Positions 50,770-60,896 are shown, counted from the stretch's first letter. The stretch is 64,000 nt of DNA from Maribacter aquimaris (GCF_014596745.1 NZ_JABTCF010000011.1:62001-126000); one strand, 5' to 3'. Notes: generated from the sequence alone by a model not told the origin. A program made the numbers and translations.

Positions 50770-51924
50770 TTGGGGAAATTTACTCTACAATATGATTATA
50801 TTATCATCGGTGCCGGTGCAGCCGGCTTAATGCTTGCCAATGCATTGGGCCAAGATGCCTATTTTCAGGATAAAAGAATCTTGCTTCTTGATAAAGATCC
50901 GAAAAAAACCAATGACCGAACTTGGTGCTTTTGGGAAAGAGGATCTGGACAATTTGATCCCATCGTCGCGAAATCCTGGAATAATATCTTCTTTGGCGGA
51001 CAAGTCTTCTCCCAACAGTTCAATATTGAACCCTATACCTATAAACTGGTTCGCGGATCTGATTTTTACCAAGACCACCTTCAGAAGATCAAGGCCTATG
51101 CCCATGTCGATTTTATCGAAGAAGAGGTTGTCGGGATTGTGGAGAGTAAAGACGGGGTAAGGGTGTCGACAGCAACGAATGAATATACCAGTCCCCAGAT
51201 ATTCACTAGTATTTTCGATTTCAAGACCCTTAAGGACCAACAAAAGTACCCCGTTTTACAGCAACATTTTGTCGGTTGGTTGGTAGCGACCAAAGAACCT
51301 ACATTCAATGAGGATGAAGCTGTATTTATGGATTTCTCGGTGGAACAAAGGAACAACACCCGCTTTATGTATGTGTTACCGTATTCCGAAAATACGGCAT
51401 TGCTCGAATATACCTTGTTCTCCGAAGATCTTTTGCCTATTGATGAATATGAAAAGGCGATCAAGGATTACTTAAACCTGAAATACCATTGTACGGAATT
51501 TGAAATACTGGAAAAAGAGCAAGGGAGTATTCCCATGACCTCCTATGATTTTCAGGTGCATAACACGAAAAGAATCCAATATATCGGTTCGGCAGGAGGA
51601 TGGACCAAACCCAGTACGGGCTACACCTTCTACAATACCTCAAAAAAAATTCGCGATTTAATCCCATTAATCAAGAACAACCGACCATTTACTTCGCTTC
51701 GAAGTCCAAGAAAATTCTGGTTTTACGACCTGCTTCTATTGGATATACTTTTTACCCAAAATGACAAAGGCCAATATATCTTTGAAACCCTATTTAAGAA
51801 CAGACCCCCTCAATTGATCTTTAAATTTCTGGATGAGGAAACAAGTCTATGGGAAGACCTCCAAATAATTTCCGGTTGTCCTAAAAAGGAATTTATAAAA
51901 GCCCTGTTGGGAAGGTTATTTTGA
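50770..51924 (+). CDS. crtY: Lycopene beta-cyclase
   Basis: 384 residues with a TTG start at 50770; the nearest ATG is out of frame. FAD/NAD-binding Rossmann motif YDYIIIGAGAAGLMLANALG, then DKDPKKTNDRTWCFWE, YKLVRGSDFYQ, TRFMYVLPYSENTALLEYTL and GSAGGWTKPSTGYTF are the signatures of bacterial lycopene cyclases. It closes both ends of lycopene to beta-ionone rings, giving beta-carotene. Convergent with the polyprenyl diphosphate synthase gene at a 36-base distance, a plausible source of carotenoid precursor. Confidence 0.92.
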   Translation: MGKFTLQYDYIIIGAGAAGLMLANALGQDAYFQDKRILLLDKDPKKTNDRTWCFWERGSGQFDPIVAKSWNNIFFGGQVFSQQFNIEPYTYKLVRGSDFYQDHLQKIKAYAHVDFIEEEVVGIVESKDGVRVSTATNEYTSPQIFTSIFDFKTLKDQQKYPVLQQHFVGWLVATKEPTFNEDEAVFMDFSVEQRNNTRFMYVLPYSENTALLEYTLFSEDLLPIDEYEKAIKDYLNLKYHCTEFEILEKEQGSIPMTSYDFQVHNTKRIQYIGSAGGWTKPSTGYTFYNTSKKIRDLIPLIKNNRPFTSLRSPRKFWFYDLLLLDILFTQNDKGQYIFETLFKNRPPQLIFKFLDEETSLWEDLQIISGCPKKEFIKALLGRLF

Positions 51925-51960
51925 CCAATTTTTAACATCAAAAAAGCAACAGGGTAAACC

Positions 51961-52935
51961 TTATACCTTTCGCATCATTAAGTTTTCGCCAAACTGCTTA
52001 AGTACAGCTTTCTTTTCTTCCGACATGTCGATGACATCCAGAACCTCAAAGGCCTTTTGGGTATAGTTTTGAATTTCCGATTTCGTATGCTTGGCAGCGC
52101 CCGTAGAAAGGAAGATACCCTTAACGGAGTTTACCTTGTCGGACACATCTTGCGGCTGAATGGAATACAGATCAAGTATTTCCTTCTGCTCCCCAGCATT
52201 ACCCAACTGCAGTGCCGATAAATACAAAATGGTCTTTTTATTCTCTATAATATCACCACCCACCTGTTTTCCGAAACTTTCGGGATCCCCGAAAGCGTCT
52301 AAATAATCGTCCTGCAGCTGAAAAGCTATCCCTAGGTTCTTACCAAATTCATAAATAAGGTTTTGGTCCTTCAATGAGGCCCCTGCTATAATCCCTCCCA
52401 TTTTCATCGCGGCTGCGACAAGTACCGCTGTTTTGTATTCGATCATATGCAGATACTCAGGAACCGTGACATCGTCCCTAGTCTCAAAATCCATATCATA
52501 TTGTTGTCCTTCACAAACCTCAAGCGCTGTCTTGCTAAATAACATGGCCAACGCCCTAAAGATTTCACTTGGGTAATTCTCAAAAAACTGATAGGCGAGA
52601 ATCAGCATAGCATCACCCGATAGAATTCCGGTATTCAAATCCCATTTTTCATGAACGGTCTTTTGCCCCCTACGCAAAGGAGCATCATCCATAATATCGT
52701 CATGTATCAATGAGAAATTATGAAAAACCTCTATGGCCAGGGCTGCATCCATGGCCTTCTTATAATCCGTTCCGAAAAGTTCGGTCGTCATAAGCGTAAG
52801 AACCGGTCGAAGGCGCTTACCACCAAGTCGTAAAATATAATTGATCGGGTCATAAAGTCGTGATGGCTCCTTATCAATTGACTTTTGCTCTAAATAGGTT
52901 AGAAATTCTTTTCTATAAAGTTCTATGGAATACAT
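51961..52935 (-). CDS. Polyprenyl (geranylgeranyl/farnesyl) diphosphate synthase
   Basis: 324 residues. First aspartate-rich motif in LIHDDIMDDAPLRRG, second in FQLQDDYLDAFGD, with GGKRLRPVLTLM at the start; full isoprenyl synthase fold. It condenses isopentenyl diphosphate with allylic diphosphates in the cytoplasm. Chain length cannot be read surely; the location next to lycopene cyclase favours a C20 product for carotenoids. Confidence 0.93.
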   Translation of the reverse strand: MYSIELYRKEFLTYLEQKSIDKEPSRLYDPINYILRLGGKRLRPVLTLMTTELFGTDYKKAMDAALAIEVFHNFSLIHDDIMDDAPLRRGQKTVHEKWDLNTGILSGDAMLILAYQFFENYPSEIFRALAMLFSKTALEVCEGQQYDMDFETRDDVTVPEYLHMIEYKTAVLVAAAMKMGGIIAGASLKDQNLIYEFGKNLGIAFQLQDDYLDAFGDPESFGKQVGGDIIENKKTILYLSALQLGNAGEQKEILDLYSIQPQDVSDKVNSVKGIFLSTGAAKHTKSEIQNYTQKAFEVLDVIDMSEEKKAVLKQFGENLMMRKV

Positions 52936-53038
52936 TACAGCTGATTTTTGTCAAAAATACATCCATTTTAACAAAACCCTTTCAAAGAAATTCCATTTCA
53001 AAAACAAAAACCCATAAGTAAACCGTAAAAAAATGCAA

Positions 53039-53046
53039 TAGTTTTG
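53039..53046 (+). promoter_or_regulatory. Putative -7 element of the interrupted sigma-factor gene
   Basis: TAGTTTTG, a TAnnTTTG match 46 bases before the ATG at 53093. No well-spaced TTG found. Confidence 0.35.
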
Positions 53047-53092
53047 AAAAATTTCGTCTTTAAGAGGGAAGGGATGATTTAAATAGTATTGA

Positions 53093-53632
53093 ATGACTTC
53101 GAAAACGGACAACCATTTTAAGCTAAAGGCATTCTTTAATGATGAATATCACGCATTAAAAGCATACGCCAAATCTAAAATCGACGATGCTGCGGATAGG
53201 GATGCTGATGAAATTGTCCAGGATGTAGCCTTAAAGCTTTTTTCACAGGTCAACCGTTCTCCCATAAATAACATAGCCGGTTTTGTGTACCACTCGCTAA
53301 GGAATAGAATCATTGATATTTTAAGAAGCAAAAAAGAACGGTTATCCGTTGAAGACTAATTGGAGATACGGCTTGTCCAATTCTCTGAGCTTCTTTACGG
53401 TAAATCGGACAATTCATATTCTGACTGTATGAAAAACGAACTCAAACAGGCTATTTTAAAATTGAAACCCTTATATCGTAAAATAATCTTCGTTATAGAT
53501 TTTGAAGGGTATACTTATAAAGAAATTTCACTGGAAACAGGAATACCCGAAGGTACCTTAATGTCTAGACGACATCGTGCCATTGCCTTATTATACAAAG
53601 AATTGGAATCGAAAAAAGAATATAATAACTAG
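53093..53632 (+). pseudogene. Sigma-70 family factor split by an in-frame TAA
   Basis: One frame from ATG 53093 to TAG 53632, broken only by TAA at 53357-53359. Before the stop: region 2 (ADEIVQDVALKLFSQVNR, NNIAGFVYHSLRNRIIDILR, SKKERLSVED). Directly after it: LEIRLVQFSELLYG and region 4 (LKPLYRKIIFVIDFEGYTYK, EISLETGIPEGTLMSRRHRA). Without the stop it would be a normal sigma factor of 179 residues. Two separate proteins remain possible: region 4 could start at ATG 53429. A nonsense mutation or a sequencing error are the plain explanations. Confidence 0.75.
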
Positions 53633-54044
53633 AACAAATTACTATGTCAGAATATATGGAGCGAAAAGTAAAGTCGAAAAGTACTTCAAGGCACTATTGA
53701 AAATAGTGATTGGAGGTATTCAACTCATAGCCCTTATTATGCTATTTGGTTATGTAACGATGCGTTTATGGAACTGGTTGATGCCCGAAATTTTTGGACT
53801 TGTTCCCATTGACTATTGGCAAGCCATAGGCATCATTGTCCTATCCAAGATCATTTTCGGTGGATTCGGCAGCCACAACAAGGCTAAGTCAAGGAAGAAA
53901 AAAATCAGTAAAAAATTCTCTTCAAAATGCACCAATGGGGGTAACAAGGATTTTTCCAAATGGAAATACTACGACCAATTCTGGGAAGCGGAAGGCAATC
54001 AGGCTTTTGAAAACTACGTAAAGTATAAAAAAGAAGGCGCTTGA
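53577..54044 (+). CDS. Small membrane protein after the split sigma gene, start uncertain
   Basis: The conserved part begins about 53665 (AKSKVEKYFKALLKIVIGGI) with two hydrophobic helices and a basic tail ending FSKWKYYDQFWEAEGNQAF. The frame has no ATG near this point; a GTG at 53577 lies inside the sigma gene. An ATG at 53644 is in another frame and closes after 18 codons, so either a rare start is used or the start was lost or shifted. It probably belongs with the sigma gene as a pair. Confidence 0.55.
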   Translation: MPLPYYTKNWNRKKNIITRTNYYVRIYGAKSKVEKYFKALLKIVIGGIQLIALIMLFGYVTMRLWNWLMPEIFGLVPIDYWQAIGIIVLSKIIFGGFGSHNKAKSRKKKISKKFSSKCTNGGNKDFSKWKYYDQFWEAEGNQAFENYVKYKKEGA

Positions 54045-54121
54045 CCCCTAAAACGACGCAGAAAAGGAATCCTAGCCCTGGATGATACGATCTAGCACGT
54101 ATTAAATTATCGTAAAACTTT

Positions 54122-54161
54122 GGAAACTTTTATTGTTTCTCAAGTTTCCGTGGTATATTTG
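54122..54161 (+). promoter_or_regulatory. Promoter of the efflux operon with candidate TetR operator
   Basis: TTG (54133-54135), 18 bases, TATATTTG (54154-54161) form a consensus promoter 22 bases before the regulator start. The perfect inverted repeat GGAAACTT-N12-AAGTTTCC (54122-54129 and 54142-54149) brackets the TTG and fills the spacer, the place expected for a repressor site. Confidence 0.6.
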
Positions 54162-54183
54162 CCCGCTTTATTGCTTAAGTTAC

Positions 54184-54789
54184 ATGAGAGAGAAAATATT
54201 ACATAAGGCTACAGACCTATTTCTAAACCTGGGGTTTAAGAGTGTTACCATGGATGACCTAGCGCATGAACTAGGTATTTCAAAAAAAACAATTTACGCC
54301 CATTTTGCGAATAAGACCAAATTAGTGGAAGAATGTACCAAACAATTGTTTTGTACCATCTCGCAAGACATCGATCACGTATGCTCCCTACAAAGGAACC
54401 CTATTGAGGAAATGTACGAAATAAAAAAAATAGTGCTCTTGCATTTAAAGGATGAAAAAGCCTCTCCCCAGTACCAATTACAGAAATACTATCCTAAAAT
54501 CTTTGAGGACATCAAAGCCAAACAATTCGAAATGATGGAGGATTGTTTTATTGAAAATATCAAAAAGGGAATCCATTTGGGAATCTATCGTGAAAACCTC
54601 AATATGGATTTTCTTTCCAGGATTTATTTCTCTGGGATGACCAGCCTTAAAAATCATGCCCTATTTCCTGTAACAATGTTCTCCATGACTAGTCTTATGG
54701 ATGACTTTCTCGAATACCATATTAGGGGTATCGCAACACTGAAAGGACAACAAATATTGAATACAATAATCAACTCTAATCAAGAATAG
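54184..54789 (+). CDS. TetR-family regulator of the efflux operon
   Basis: 201 residues from the ATG at 54184; upstream codons cover the promoter and do not belong. HTH in SVTMDDLAHELGISKKTIYA and HFANKTKLVEECT, with an all-helical ligand-binding part behind. First gene of a four-gene operon; the TolC-like gene starts directly after its stop. It probably represses its own operon through the inverted repeat at 54122-54149, with an efflux substrate as inducer. Confidence 0.92.
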   Translation: MREKILHKATDLFLNLGFKSVTMDDLAHELGISKKTIYAHFANKTKLVEECTKQLFCTISQDIDHVCSLQRNPIEEMYEIKKIVLLHLKDEKASPQYQLQKYYPKIFEDIKAKQFEMMEDCFIENIKKGIHLGIYRENLNMDFLSRIYFSGMTSLKNHALFPVTMFSMTSLMDDFLEYHIRGIATLKGQQILNTIINSNQE

Positions 54790-56130
54790 ATGAAAATCCG
54801 TTTTATACTGATCCTTATATTTATACTTTCAGCAAAGGGCTATGCCCAGGATCTGCCCGAAAGTTTTTCTTTGGAAGAGGCCATATCCTATGCCCTGGAG
54901 CACAATTACAGCGTAATAAATGCCAATAGGGACATTATCGACGCACAAAAACAAAAATGGGAAACCATTGCCGATGGGTTGCCACAGGTCAACGGAGCGG
55001 TAAGCTATTCAAACCAATTAAAGCAAACCATTTCCCTTATACCTGCCGAATTCTTTGGTGGTGAGGCCGGAACCTTTGAACCCGTTATTTTTAGTCAGCC
55101 CCAACAAGTTTCGGCATCAGCGACCTTAACGCAACAAATATTCGACGGCACCTACATTGTCGGTGTACAGGCTACCAAAACCTTTTTAAATTATACTGCC
55201 AACAATAAGGAAAAAACGGATTTGGAAGTCCGTAAAGCGGTTGTTGAGGCCTATGGCAACGTTCTTTTGGCACAAGAGAGTATTACCATATTGGAAAAAA
55301 ACCAAGCCACTTTAGCGAAAAACCTATTCGAAACGAATAAGATCTTCGAAAACGGATTAGGGGAAGAGGAAAGCGTTGAACAACTACAGATAACGTTATC
55401 CTCTGTTGAAAGCCAATTGAAAAATGCGATTCGTTTAAAAGAAATAACCCTTCAAATGTTGAATCTTTTAATCGGTAAATCCATAGACTCCCCAACCCAG
55501 TTGACCGAGAATCTTGATGACCTAACCCTTAAACAAATAGACTTGAATTTATTGGATTCCCCCTTGAACATGGAAAACAATATCGATTATAAGTTGGCGA
55601 ACAACCTTAGCGAACAACGTTCCTTAGAATTGAAATTAGCGAAAAGTAGAGCGCTTCCAACACTGAATGCCTATATAAACTACGGAAGCACATCGTACAG
55701 CGACTCCTTTAATTTCCTTAGCGGAGATCCCGATTGGTACGATTATTCCATTTTGGGCTTCGATTTGAACATTCCCATCTTCAGTTCTTTAAAACGAAGT
55801 GCAAGTACACAGAGAGCTAAAATAGCTTTGGAAAAAGCCAAAACCCAACTTACCGAAGCGCAAGAACAGATTCGTTTGGAATGGCAGCGCGCCAAAAGCG
55901 ATTATACATTGGCCATTGAAGAATATGAAACTGCAAAAAACAATTTGGGCCTTGCCGAACGTATTGAAAACAAGAACGAAGTGAAATATTTTGAAGGCCT
56001 GGCCAGTAGTTTCGAACTACGACAAGCACAAACCCAATTATATACAGCCCAACAAGATTATTTACAATCAATGGTAACGGTAATCAATGCCAAGACCGCC
56101 TTGGAAACTATAATGAACAACAAACTATAA
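54790..56130 (+). CDS. TolC-family outer-membrane efflux channel
   Basis: 446 residues. Signal peptide of about 19 residues (LSAKGYAQ). The two repeats of the OEP family are visible, with FSLEEAISYALEHNYSVINA at the start of the mature protein and long helices such as KAKTQLTEAQEQIRLEWQRA. It forms the outer-membrane duct for the RND pump encoded downstream. Confidence 0.93.
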   Translation: MKIRFILILIFILSAKGYAQDLPESFSLEEAISYALEHNYSVINANRDIIDAQKQKWETIADGLPQVNGAVSYSNQLKQTISLIPAEFFGGEAGTFEPVIFSQPQQVSASATLTQQIFDGTYIVGVQATKTFLNYTANNKEKTDLEVRKAVVEAYGNVLLAQESITILEKNQATLAKNLFETNKIFENGLGEEESVEQLQITLSSVESQLKNAIRLKEITLQMLNLLIGKSIDSPTQLTENLDDLTLKQIDLNLLDSPLNMENNIDYKLANNLSEQRSLELKLAKSRALPTLNAYINYGSTSYSDSFNFLSGDPDWYDYSILGFDLNIPIFSSLKRSASTQRAKIALEKAKTQLTEAQEQIRLEWQRAKSDYTLAIEEYETAKNNLGLAERIENKNEVKYFEGLASSFELRQAQTQLYTAQQDYLQSMVTVINAKTALETIMNNKL

Positions 56131-56149
56131 GACAACTAAGCAGCAAACC

Positions 56150-57319
56150 ATGAAAAAGATCCTATATACTATTACAATCCTTCTATTGGTAATCGCCTGT
56201 GGCGACAATACGGGACAGTCCGTTGAAGATATTATCTCCCAAGGAGACCTTAAGGCAATCAGGGCGAAAAAGAGCGAAATCACAGAACAACAGAGACATC
56301 TTGAGGAAGAGGCTAAAAAACTTGACTCCGTAATTGCCAAGTTGGGTGGGGAAGAGAAACTGCCATTGGTAACCACGATAACGGCTGAAAATCAAAATTT
56401 TGTACACTACCTTGATTTGCAAGGCGAGGTGAAAACCAAACAAAACGTACTGATCTACCCAGAAATGTCAGGTACATTGGAAAAAATCTATGTCAAAAAA
56501 GGACAACGGGTATCCAAAGGACAGCTCTTGGCCAAGATTGATGATGGTGGTTTGAGCAGTCAACTCGAGCAGCTTAAAACCCAGGCCGAACTCAACAAAA
56601 CCACCTTTGAACGCCAAAAAAGGTTGTGGGATCAAAAAATAGGTTCCGAAATACAGTACTTACAAGCAAAAACAAACTTTGAGGCTTCTGAAAATGCGGT
56701 AAAACAGCTTGAAAGCCAACTGGGTAAATCAACAATACGTGCACCGTTTACCGGTATATTGGATGATGTGATCAAGGATCAGGGCACCGTGGTTTCCCCA
56801 GGTCCCGGTTCCGAGGTTTTCCGCATCGTAAACCTAAGCAACATGTATATTGAGGTTGATGTTCCTGAAACTTATTTAGGTCAAATCGCCAAGGGCAAGG
56901 AAGCCGTTGTTTATTTTCCAGTGTTAGGTGATAGCGTAATGACTAAAATACGGGAAACCGGTAATTTCATCAATCCAAGCAATCGTTCCTTCAGTATTGA
57001 AATTCCTGTTCCCAATAAAAATGGCCTCATTAAGCCTAACCTTACGGCAAGGGTAAAACTTAATGATTATACCAATGCCAATGCCATACTTATTCCGCAA
57101 AGTATAATATCAGAAAATGCTTCGGGAGAGCAATATGCCTACGTAAGTTCTGAACCAAATGATAAAAATGAGGCGGTTGTAACCAGAAGTATCATAAAAA
57201 CCGGTAAAACCCAGAATGGGATGATTGAGGTGCTTAGTGGTATAGAAAGTGGTAATCAAATCATCAATGAAGGTGCAAGGACCGTTAAAAATGGTCAGAA
57301 AGTAAAAATCCTTAAATAA
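56150..57319 (+). CDS. RND efflux periplasmic adaptor (HlyD/MFP), lipoprotein
   Basis: 389 residues. Lipobox LVIAC followed by GDN. A coiled-coil before the barrel-sandwich region (KKSEITEQQRHLEEEAKKLD), lipoyl-like halves (YPEMSGTLEKIYVKKGQRVS, STIRAPFTGILDDVIKDQGT), and a beta-barrel and membrane-proximal domain at the end. It links the inner-membrane permease to the TolC-like channel. Confidence 0.93.
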   Translation: MKKILYTITILLLVIACGDNTGQSVEDIISQGDLKAIRAKKSEITEQQRHLEEEAKKLDSVIAKLGGEEKLPLVTTITAENQNFVHYLDLQGEVKTKQNVLIYPEMSGTLEKIYVKKGQRVSKGQLLAKIDDGGLSSQLEQLKTQAELNKTTFERQKRLWDQKIGSEIQYLQAKTNFEASENAVKQLESQLGKSTIRAPFTGILDDVIKDQGTVVSPGPGSEVFRIVNLSNMYIEVDVPETYLGQIAKGKEAVVYFPVLGDSVMTKIRETGNFINPSNRSFSIEIPVPNKNGLIKPNLTARVKLNDYTNANAILIPQSIISENASGEQYAYVSSEPNDKNEAVVTRSIIKTGKTQNGMIEVLSGIESGNQIINEGARTVKNGQKVKILK

Positions 57320-57332
57320 AGACGTTGAACCA

Positions 57333-60300
57333 ATGAGCAAACAGCTAAAAAACGCCCAAAAGGAATTTGGCCTTTCATCATGGGCCATCGACAACCCTTC
57401 GGTCATTTATGTCATGATCGGCATCTTCTTTTATATTGGGCTCAAATCCTATTTCGCAATGCCAAGGGAGGATTTTCCCGAAATTGTGGAAACCAAAATC
57501 TATATCAGTACCCCATATCCGGGCAATACGGCCGAGGATATTGAACGACTGATCACAGACCCCTTGGAAGATCGTTTAAAGGGCATAAGCAACGTTGTTG
57601 AGATTACCTCAACCTCCCAAGAGGATTATGCGATCATCACGGTTGAATTCGATGAGGATATTACCGTTGAGGAGGCCAAGCAAAAGGTAAAGGACGAGGT
57701 CGATGTTGAAAAGGCAACTGAAGATTGGCCAACTTTTAACAATGCGAAGGTTGATCCCAATGTTTTTGACCTGAACATTTCGGAATCCATTCCGATCATG
57801 AATGTGAATTTTACGGGGGATTATCCCGTTGGGAAGCTAAAGGAATTTGCGGAACACCTACAGGATGAAATTGAAGACCTCCCCGAAATAAAGGAAGCCC
57901 AAATACGTGGAGCCCAGGACAAAGAGGTTGAGGTCGCGGTTGACATCCATAAAATGATGGCTGCTAAAATCAGCTTTCAGGATGTTATCAGTGCTATTGG
58001 CAATGGAAACACGACCATGTCGGCAGGCAACTTGAAATCAGGTGGCCAACGTCGTACCATCCGTATCATTGGGGAGATTGAAGATCCCAAGGAATTGGAC
58101 GATTTCGTGGTTAAATCGGAAAATGGCGCCGTGTATTTGAAGGATATTGCCACGGTTACCTTCAGTGAGGAAGACAAAACCACCTATGCCCGTGAATTTG
58201 GACAAAATGTAGTAATGCTCAACGTTACAAAACGGGCTGGCCAAAATGCGATTTCAGCCGCAGACAAGATCAAGGCACTGGTAAAAGATCAGTTGGAAAA
58301 CTACTATCCCGCGGATTTAAAAATATCAATAGCCAACGATTCCTCTACCCGTACTTTAAACCAGGTAGATGACCTTGTGAACAATATTATCTTTGGTATT
58401 CTACTAGTGGTTACCGTTTTGATGTTCTTCTTGGGATTCCGGAATGCCCTATTCGTTGGTTTTGCAATTCCCATGTCGATGTTCATGTCGTTTATGATCT
58501 TAAACTATTTGAATGTCTTCATCGATGGTATGAGCTTTACCCTGAACACCATGATCCTCTTTGGAATGATCATGGGTCTGGGAATGTTGGTGGACAATGG
58601 AATCGTGGTCGTAGAGAACGTATACCGTCTTATGGACCAAGAAGGTATGTCGCGCATAGAAGCTACCAAAAAAGGTATTGGCGAAATCGCCTATCCTATC
58701 ATCATATCAACGGCAACAACAGTTGCGGCTTTTGTTCCTTTAGGCCTTTGGCCCGGGATTTTCGGCCAGTTCATGATTTACTTCCCCATTACCCTGTCGG
58801 TGGTATTGGGATCATCACTCTTTGTGGCCATTTTTATGAATTCGATGTTGGTTTCCCGTTTTATGGAAATCGGTGAAAAAGAATTAACCCTAAAACAACT
58901 CATAAGAATCAGTATCATTTTAGGCGTATTCGGAATTTTTATTTTAGTCGTAGGGGGTCCTGTACGCGGTTTGGGTTCGTTAATGATCCTTACGGCCATG
59001 TTGTTCTGGATCTACAAATATGTGATTAAAAGTGCCGCCCTCAGTTTTCAAAGGGTAATTATGACCCGTCTTGAGGATCTTTATGAAAAGCAGTTAAAGA
59101 CCGCACTACGGGGCAATAATGTGTATTGGTACTTTGGATTGACCTTTTTACTCTTACTGATCACATTCATGCTCTTCGGAATGTCTATTGGCAGTGGTAG
59201 GACCAAAATCGAATTCTTCCCTGACAACAAACCCAATGAGATTTATGCTTACATAGAATATCCACAAGGTACAGCTATTGAAAAAACCAATCAGTTGACC
59301 ATGGATATAGAAAAACGGGTCTATGAGGTAATCAACCAAGACAAATACAAAAAAGGGGATTTCAATTTCTTGGTGGAATCTGCCGTATCCCAAGTAGGGG
59401 AAGGCGCAGGTAACCCTTACACCGACGGTGGTTCAACAGCGGAAATGCCACATCGTGGAAAGATAACGCTATCAATGCGTGAATTTAAATATCGAGGAGG
59501 TCTCGATACCGAGGAACTAAGACAACATCTACAGGATGCCCTTAGCGGTATATATCCTGGTGTCGCGATTTCGGTGGAGAAAGATGCCAATGGTCCACCT
59601 GCCGGTTATCCCATCAATATTGAATTGGAAGGTAAGGACTATGATGAACTTATCAATACCGCAGAGGATATGCGGAATTTCATCAATAGCAAGAACATTG
59701 CCGGGATCGAAGAGTTGAAAATCGATGTGAACAAGGGCAAACCAGCCATGGAAGTAGCCGTTGACCGTGAAAAAGCGGGTGAATTGGGTGTTTCGGTAGG
59801 TCAGGTAGGCTTACAATTGAGACGTTCTTTGTTTGGTGAAAAAGCAGGCGTCTATAAAAAAGATGGTGATGACTATGATATAAACGTGCGTTTCAATGAG
59901 GATCTTCGGTACAATACCAGTGCACTCTTTAACCAGAATATCATTTTTAGGGATCCAGCAACCGGGCAAATCAAGGAAATTCCTGTTTCTTCCGTGGCTT
60001 CGGAGCGAAATACCTCATCATTCAGCGCCATTAAACACAAAGACAACAAGCGGTTGGTAACGGTCTATTCCCAATTAAAACCCGGATTTTCCGATGCAGG
60101 GGCGATAGTAGCGGAAATACAGAAAGAGATGGAGGATTTTAGACAACTTCCGTTGGACATTAAAATCGACTATACCGGTCAAATCGAAGAGCAAAACAAA
60201 CAAATGCAGTTTTTGGTGGGTGCCTTTTTCTCTGGTTTGGGATTGATTCTATTGATTTTGATCTTCCAATTCAGCGGGGTCTCAAAACCGATTATTATCA

Positions 60301-60839
60301 TGATCGCCATATTCCTTAGTTTTATTGGGGTTTTTGGCGGACTTATGATAACGGGCAAGCCCTTCGTGATCATGATGACCATGATGGGAATCATCTCCTT
60401 GGCAGGAATCGTGGTGAACAATGGTGTTGTTCTTTTGGATTACACCCAGATCCTGATTGACCGCAAAAAATTAACAATGGGATTGGGGGATACGGATCTA
60501 TTATCGAAAGTCGAGGTCACCGATTCCATAGTTAAGGGAGGAAAAGCAAGATTAAGACCTGTATTGCTGACCGCGATTACCACGGTTCTAGGGTTGATCC
60601 CTTTGGCTATCGGACTCAATATAGATTTCTTTTCCCTATTCACTGAATTCGACCCCAAGATATACATTGGTGGTGATAATGTGGTATTCTGGGGACCATT
60701 GGCATTGACCGTGATCTATGGTTTGATTGTTGCCACATTCCTAACCCTCATTATAGTACCTGTACTGTTCAGTATAGAATATAGAATGAAGATTCGGGTT
60801 AGTAATTGGCGAAATAAGCCAAAAGTACCATCGGTCTAA
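57333..60839 (+). CDS. RND-family efflux permease (AcrB type)
   Basis: 1168 residues. First transmembrane helix with VIYVMIGIFFYIGLKSYFAM then PREDFPEI, porter domain (STPYPGNTAEDIERLITDPL), a TM block with FGMIMGLGMLVDNGIVVVEN (the conserved Asp of the proton relay) and the second half with MGIISLAGIVVNNGVVLLD. Substrate class not readable; the family exports drugs, bile-like compounds or metals. An extra helix pair near 520-570 makes it longer than AcrB. Last gene of the operon, followed by a terminator. Confidence 0.95.
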   Translation: MSKQLKNAQKEFGLSSWAIDNPSVIYVMIGIFFYIGLKSYFAMPREDFPEIVETKIYISTPYPGNTAEDIERLITDPLEDRLKGISNVVEITSTSQEDYAIITVEFDEDITVEEAKQKVKDEVDVEKATEDWPTFNNAKVDPNVFDLNISESIPIMNVNFTGDYPVGKLKEFAEHLQDEIEDLPEIKEAQIRGAQDKEVEVAVDIHKMMAAKISFQDVISAIGNGNTTMSAGNLKSGGQRRTIRIIGEIEDPKELDDFVVKSENGAVYLKDIATVTFSEEDKTTYAREFGQNVVMLNVTKRAGQNAISAADKIKALVKDQLENYYPADLKISIANDSSTRTLNQVDDLVNNIIFGILLVVTVLMFFLGFRNALFVGFAIPMSMFMSFMILNYLNVFIDGMSFTLNTMILFGMIMGLGMLVDNGIVVVENVYRLMDQEGMSRIEATKKGIGEIAYPIIISTATTVAAFVPLGLWPGIFGQFMIYFPITLSVVLGSSLFVAIFMNSMLVSRFMEIGEKELTLKQLIRISIILGVFGIFILVVGGPVRGLGSLMILTAMLFWIYKYVIKSAALSFQRVIMTRLEDLYEKQLKTALRGNNVYWYFGLTFLLLLITFMLFGMSIGSGRTKIEFFPDNKPNEIYAYIEYPQGTAIEKTNQLTMDIEKRVYEVINQDKYKKGDFNFLVESAVSQVGEGAGNPYTDGGSTAEMPHRGKITLSMREFKYRGGLDTEELRQHLQDALSGIYPGVAISVEKDANGPPAGYPINIELEGKDYDELINTAEDMRNFINSKNIAGIEELKIDVNKGKPAMEVAVDREKAGELGVSVGQVGLQLRRSLFGEKAGVYKKDGDDYDINVRFNEDLRYNTSALFNQNIIFRDPATGQIKEIPVSSVASERNTSSFSAIKHKDNKRLVTVYSQLKPGFSDAGAIVAEIQKEMEDFRQLPLDIKIDYTGQIEEQNKQMQFLVGAFFSGLGLILLILIFQFSGVSKPIIIMIAIFLSFIGVFGGLMITGKPFVIMMTMMGIISLAGIVVNNGVVLLDYTQILIDRKKLTMGLGDTDLLSKVEVTDSIVKGGKARLRPVLLTAITTVLGLIPLAIGLNIDFFSLFTEFDPKIYIGGDNVVFWGPLALTVIYGLIVATFLTLIIVPVLFSIEYRMKIRVSNWRNKPKVPSV

Positions 60840-60862
60840 AATAATTCGGTAAATTAAAACAG

Positions 60863-60896
60863 GCAGTCTTTCTCCAAGCAGAAAGACTGCTTTTTT
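60863..60896 (+). terminator. Rho-independent terminator of the efflux operon
   Basis: Perfect 11-base stem GCAGTCTTTCT / AGAAAGACTGC with a 6-base loop, followed by six Ts, 24 bases after the permease stop. Confidence 0.9.
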
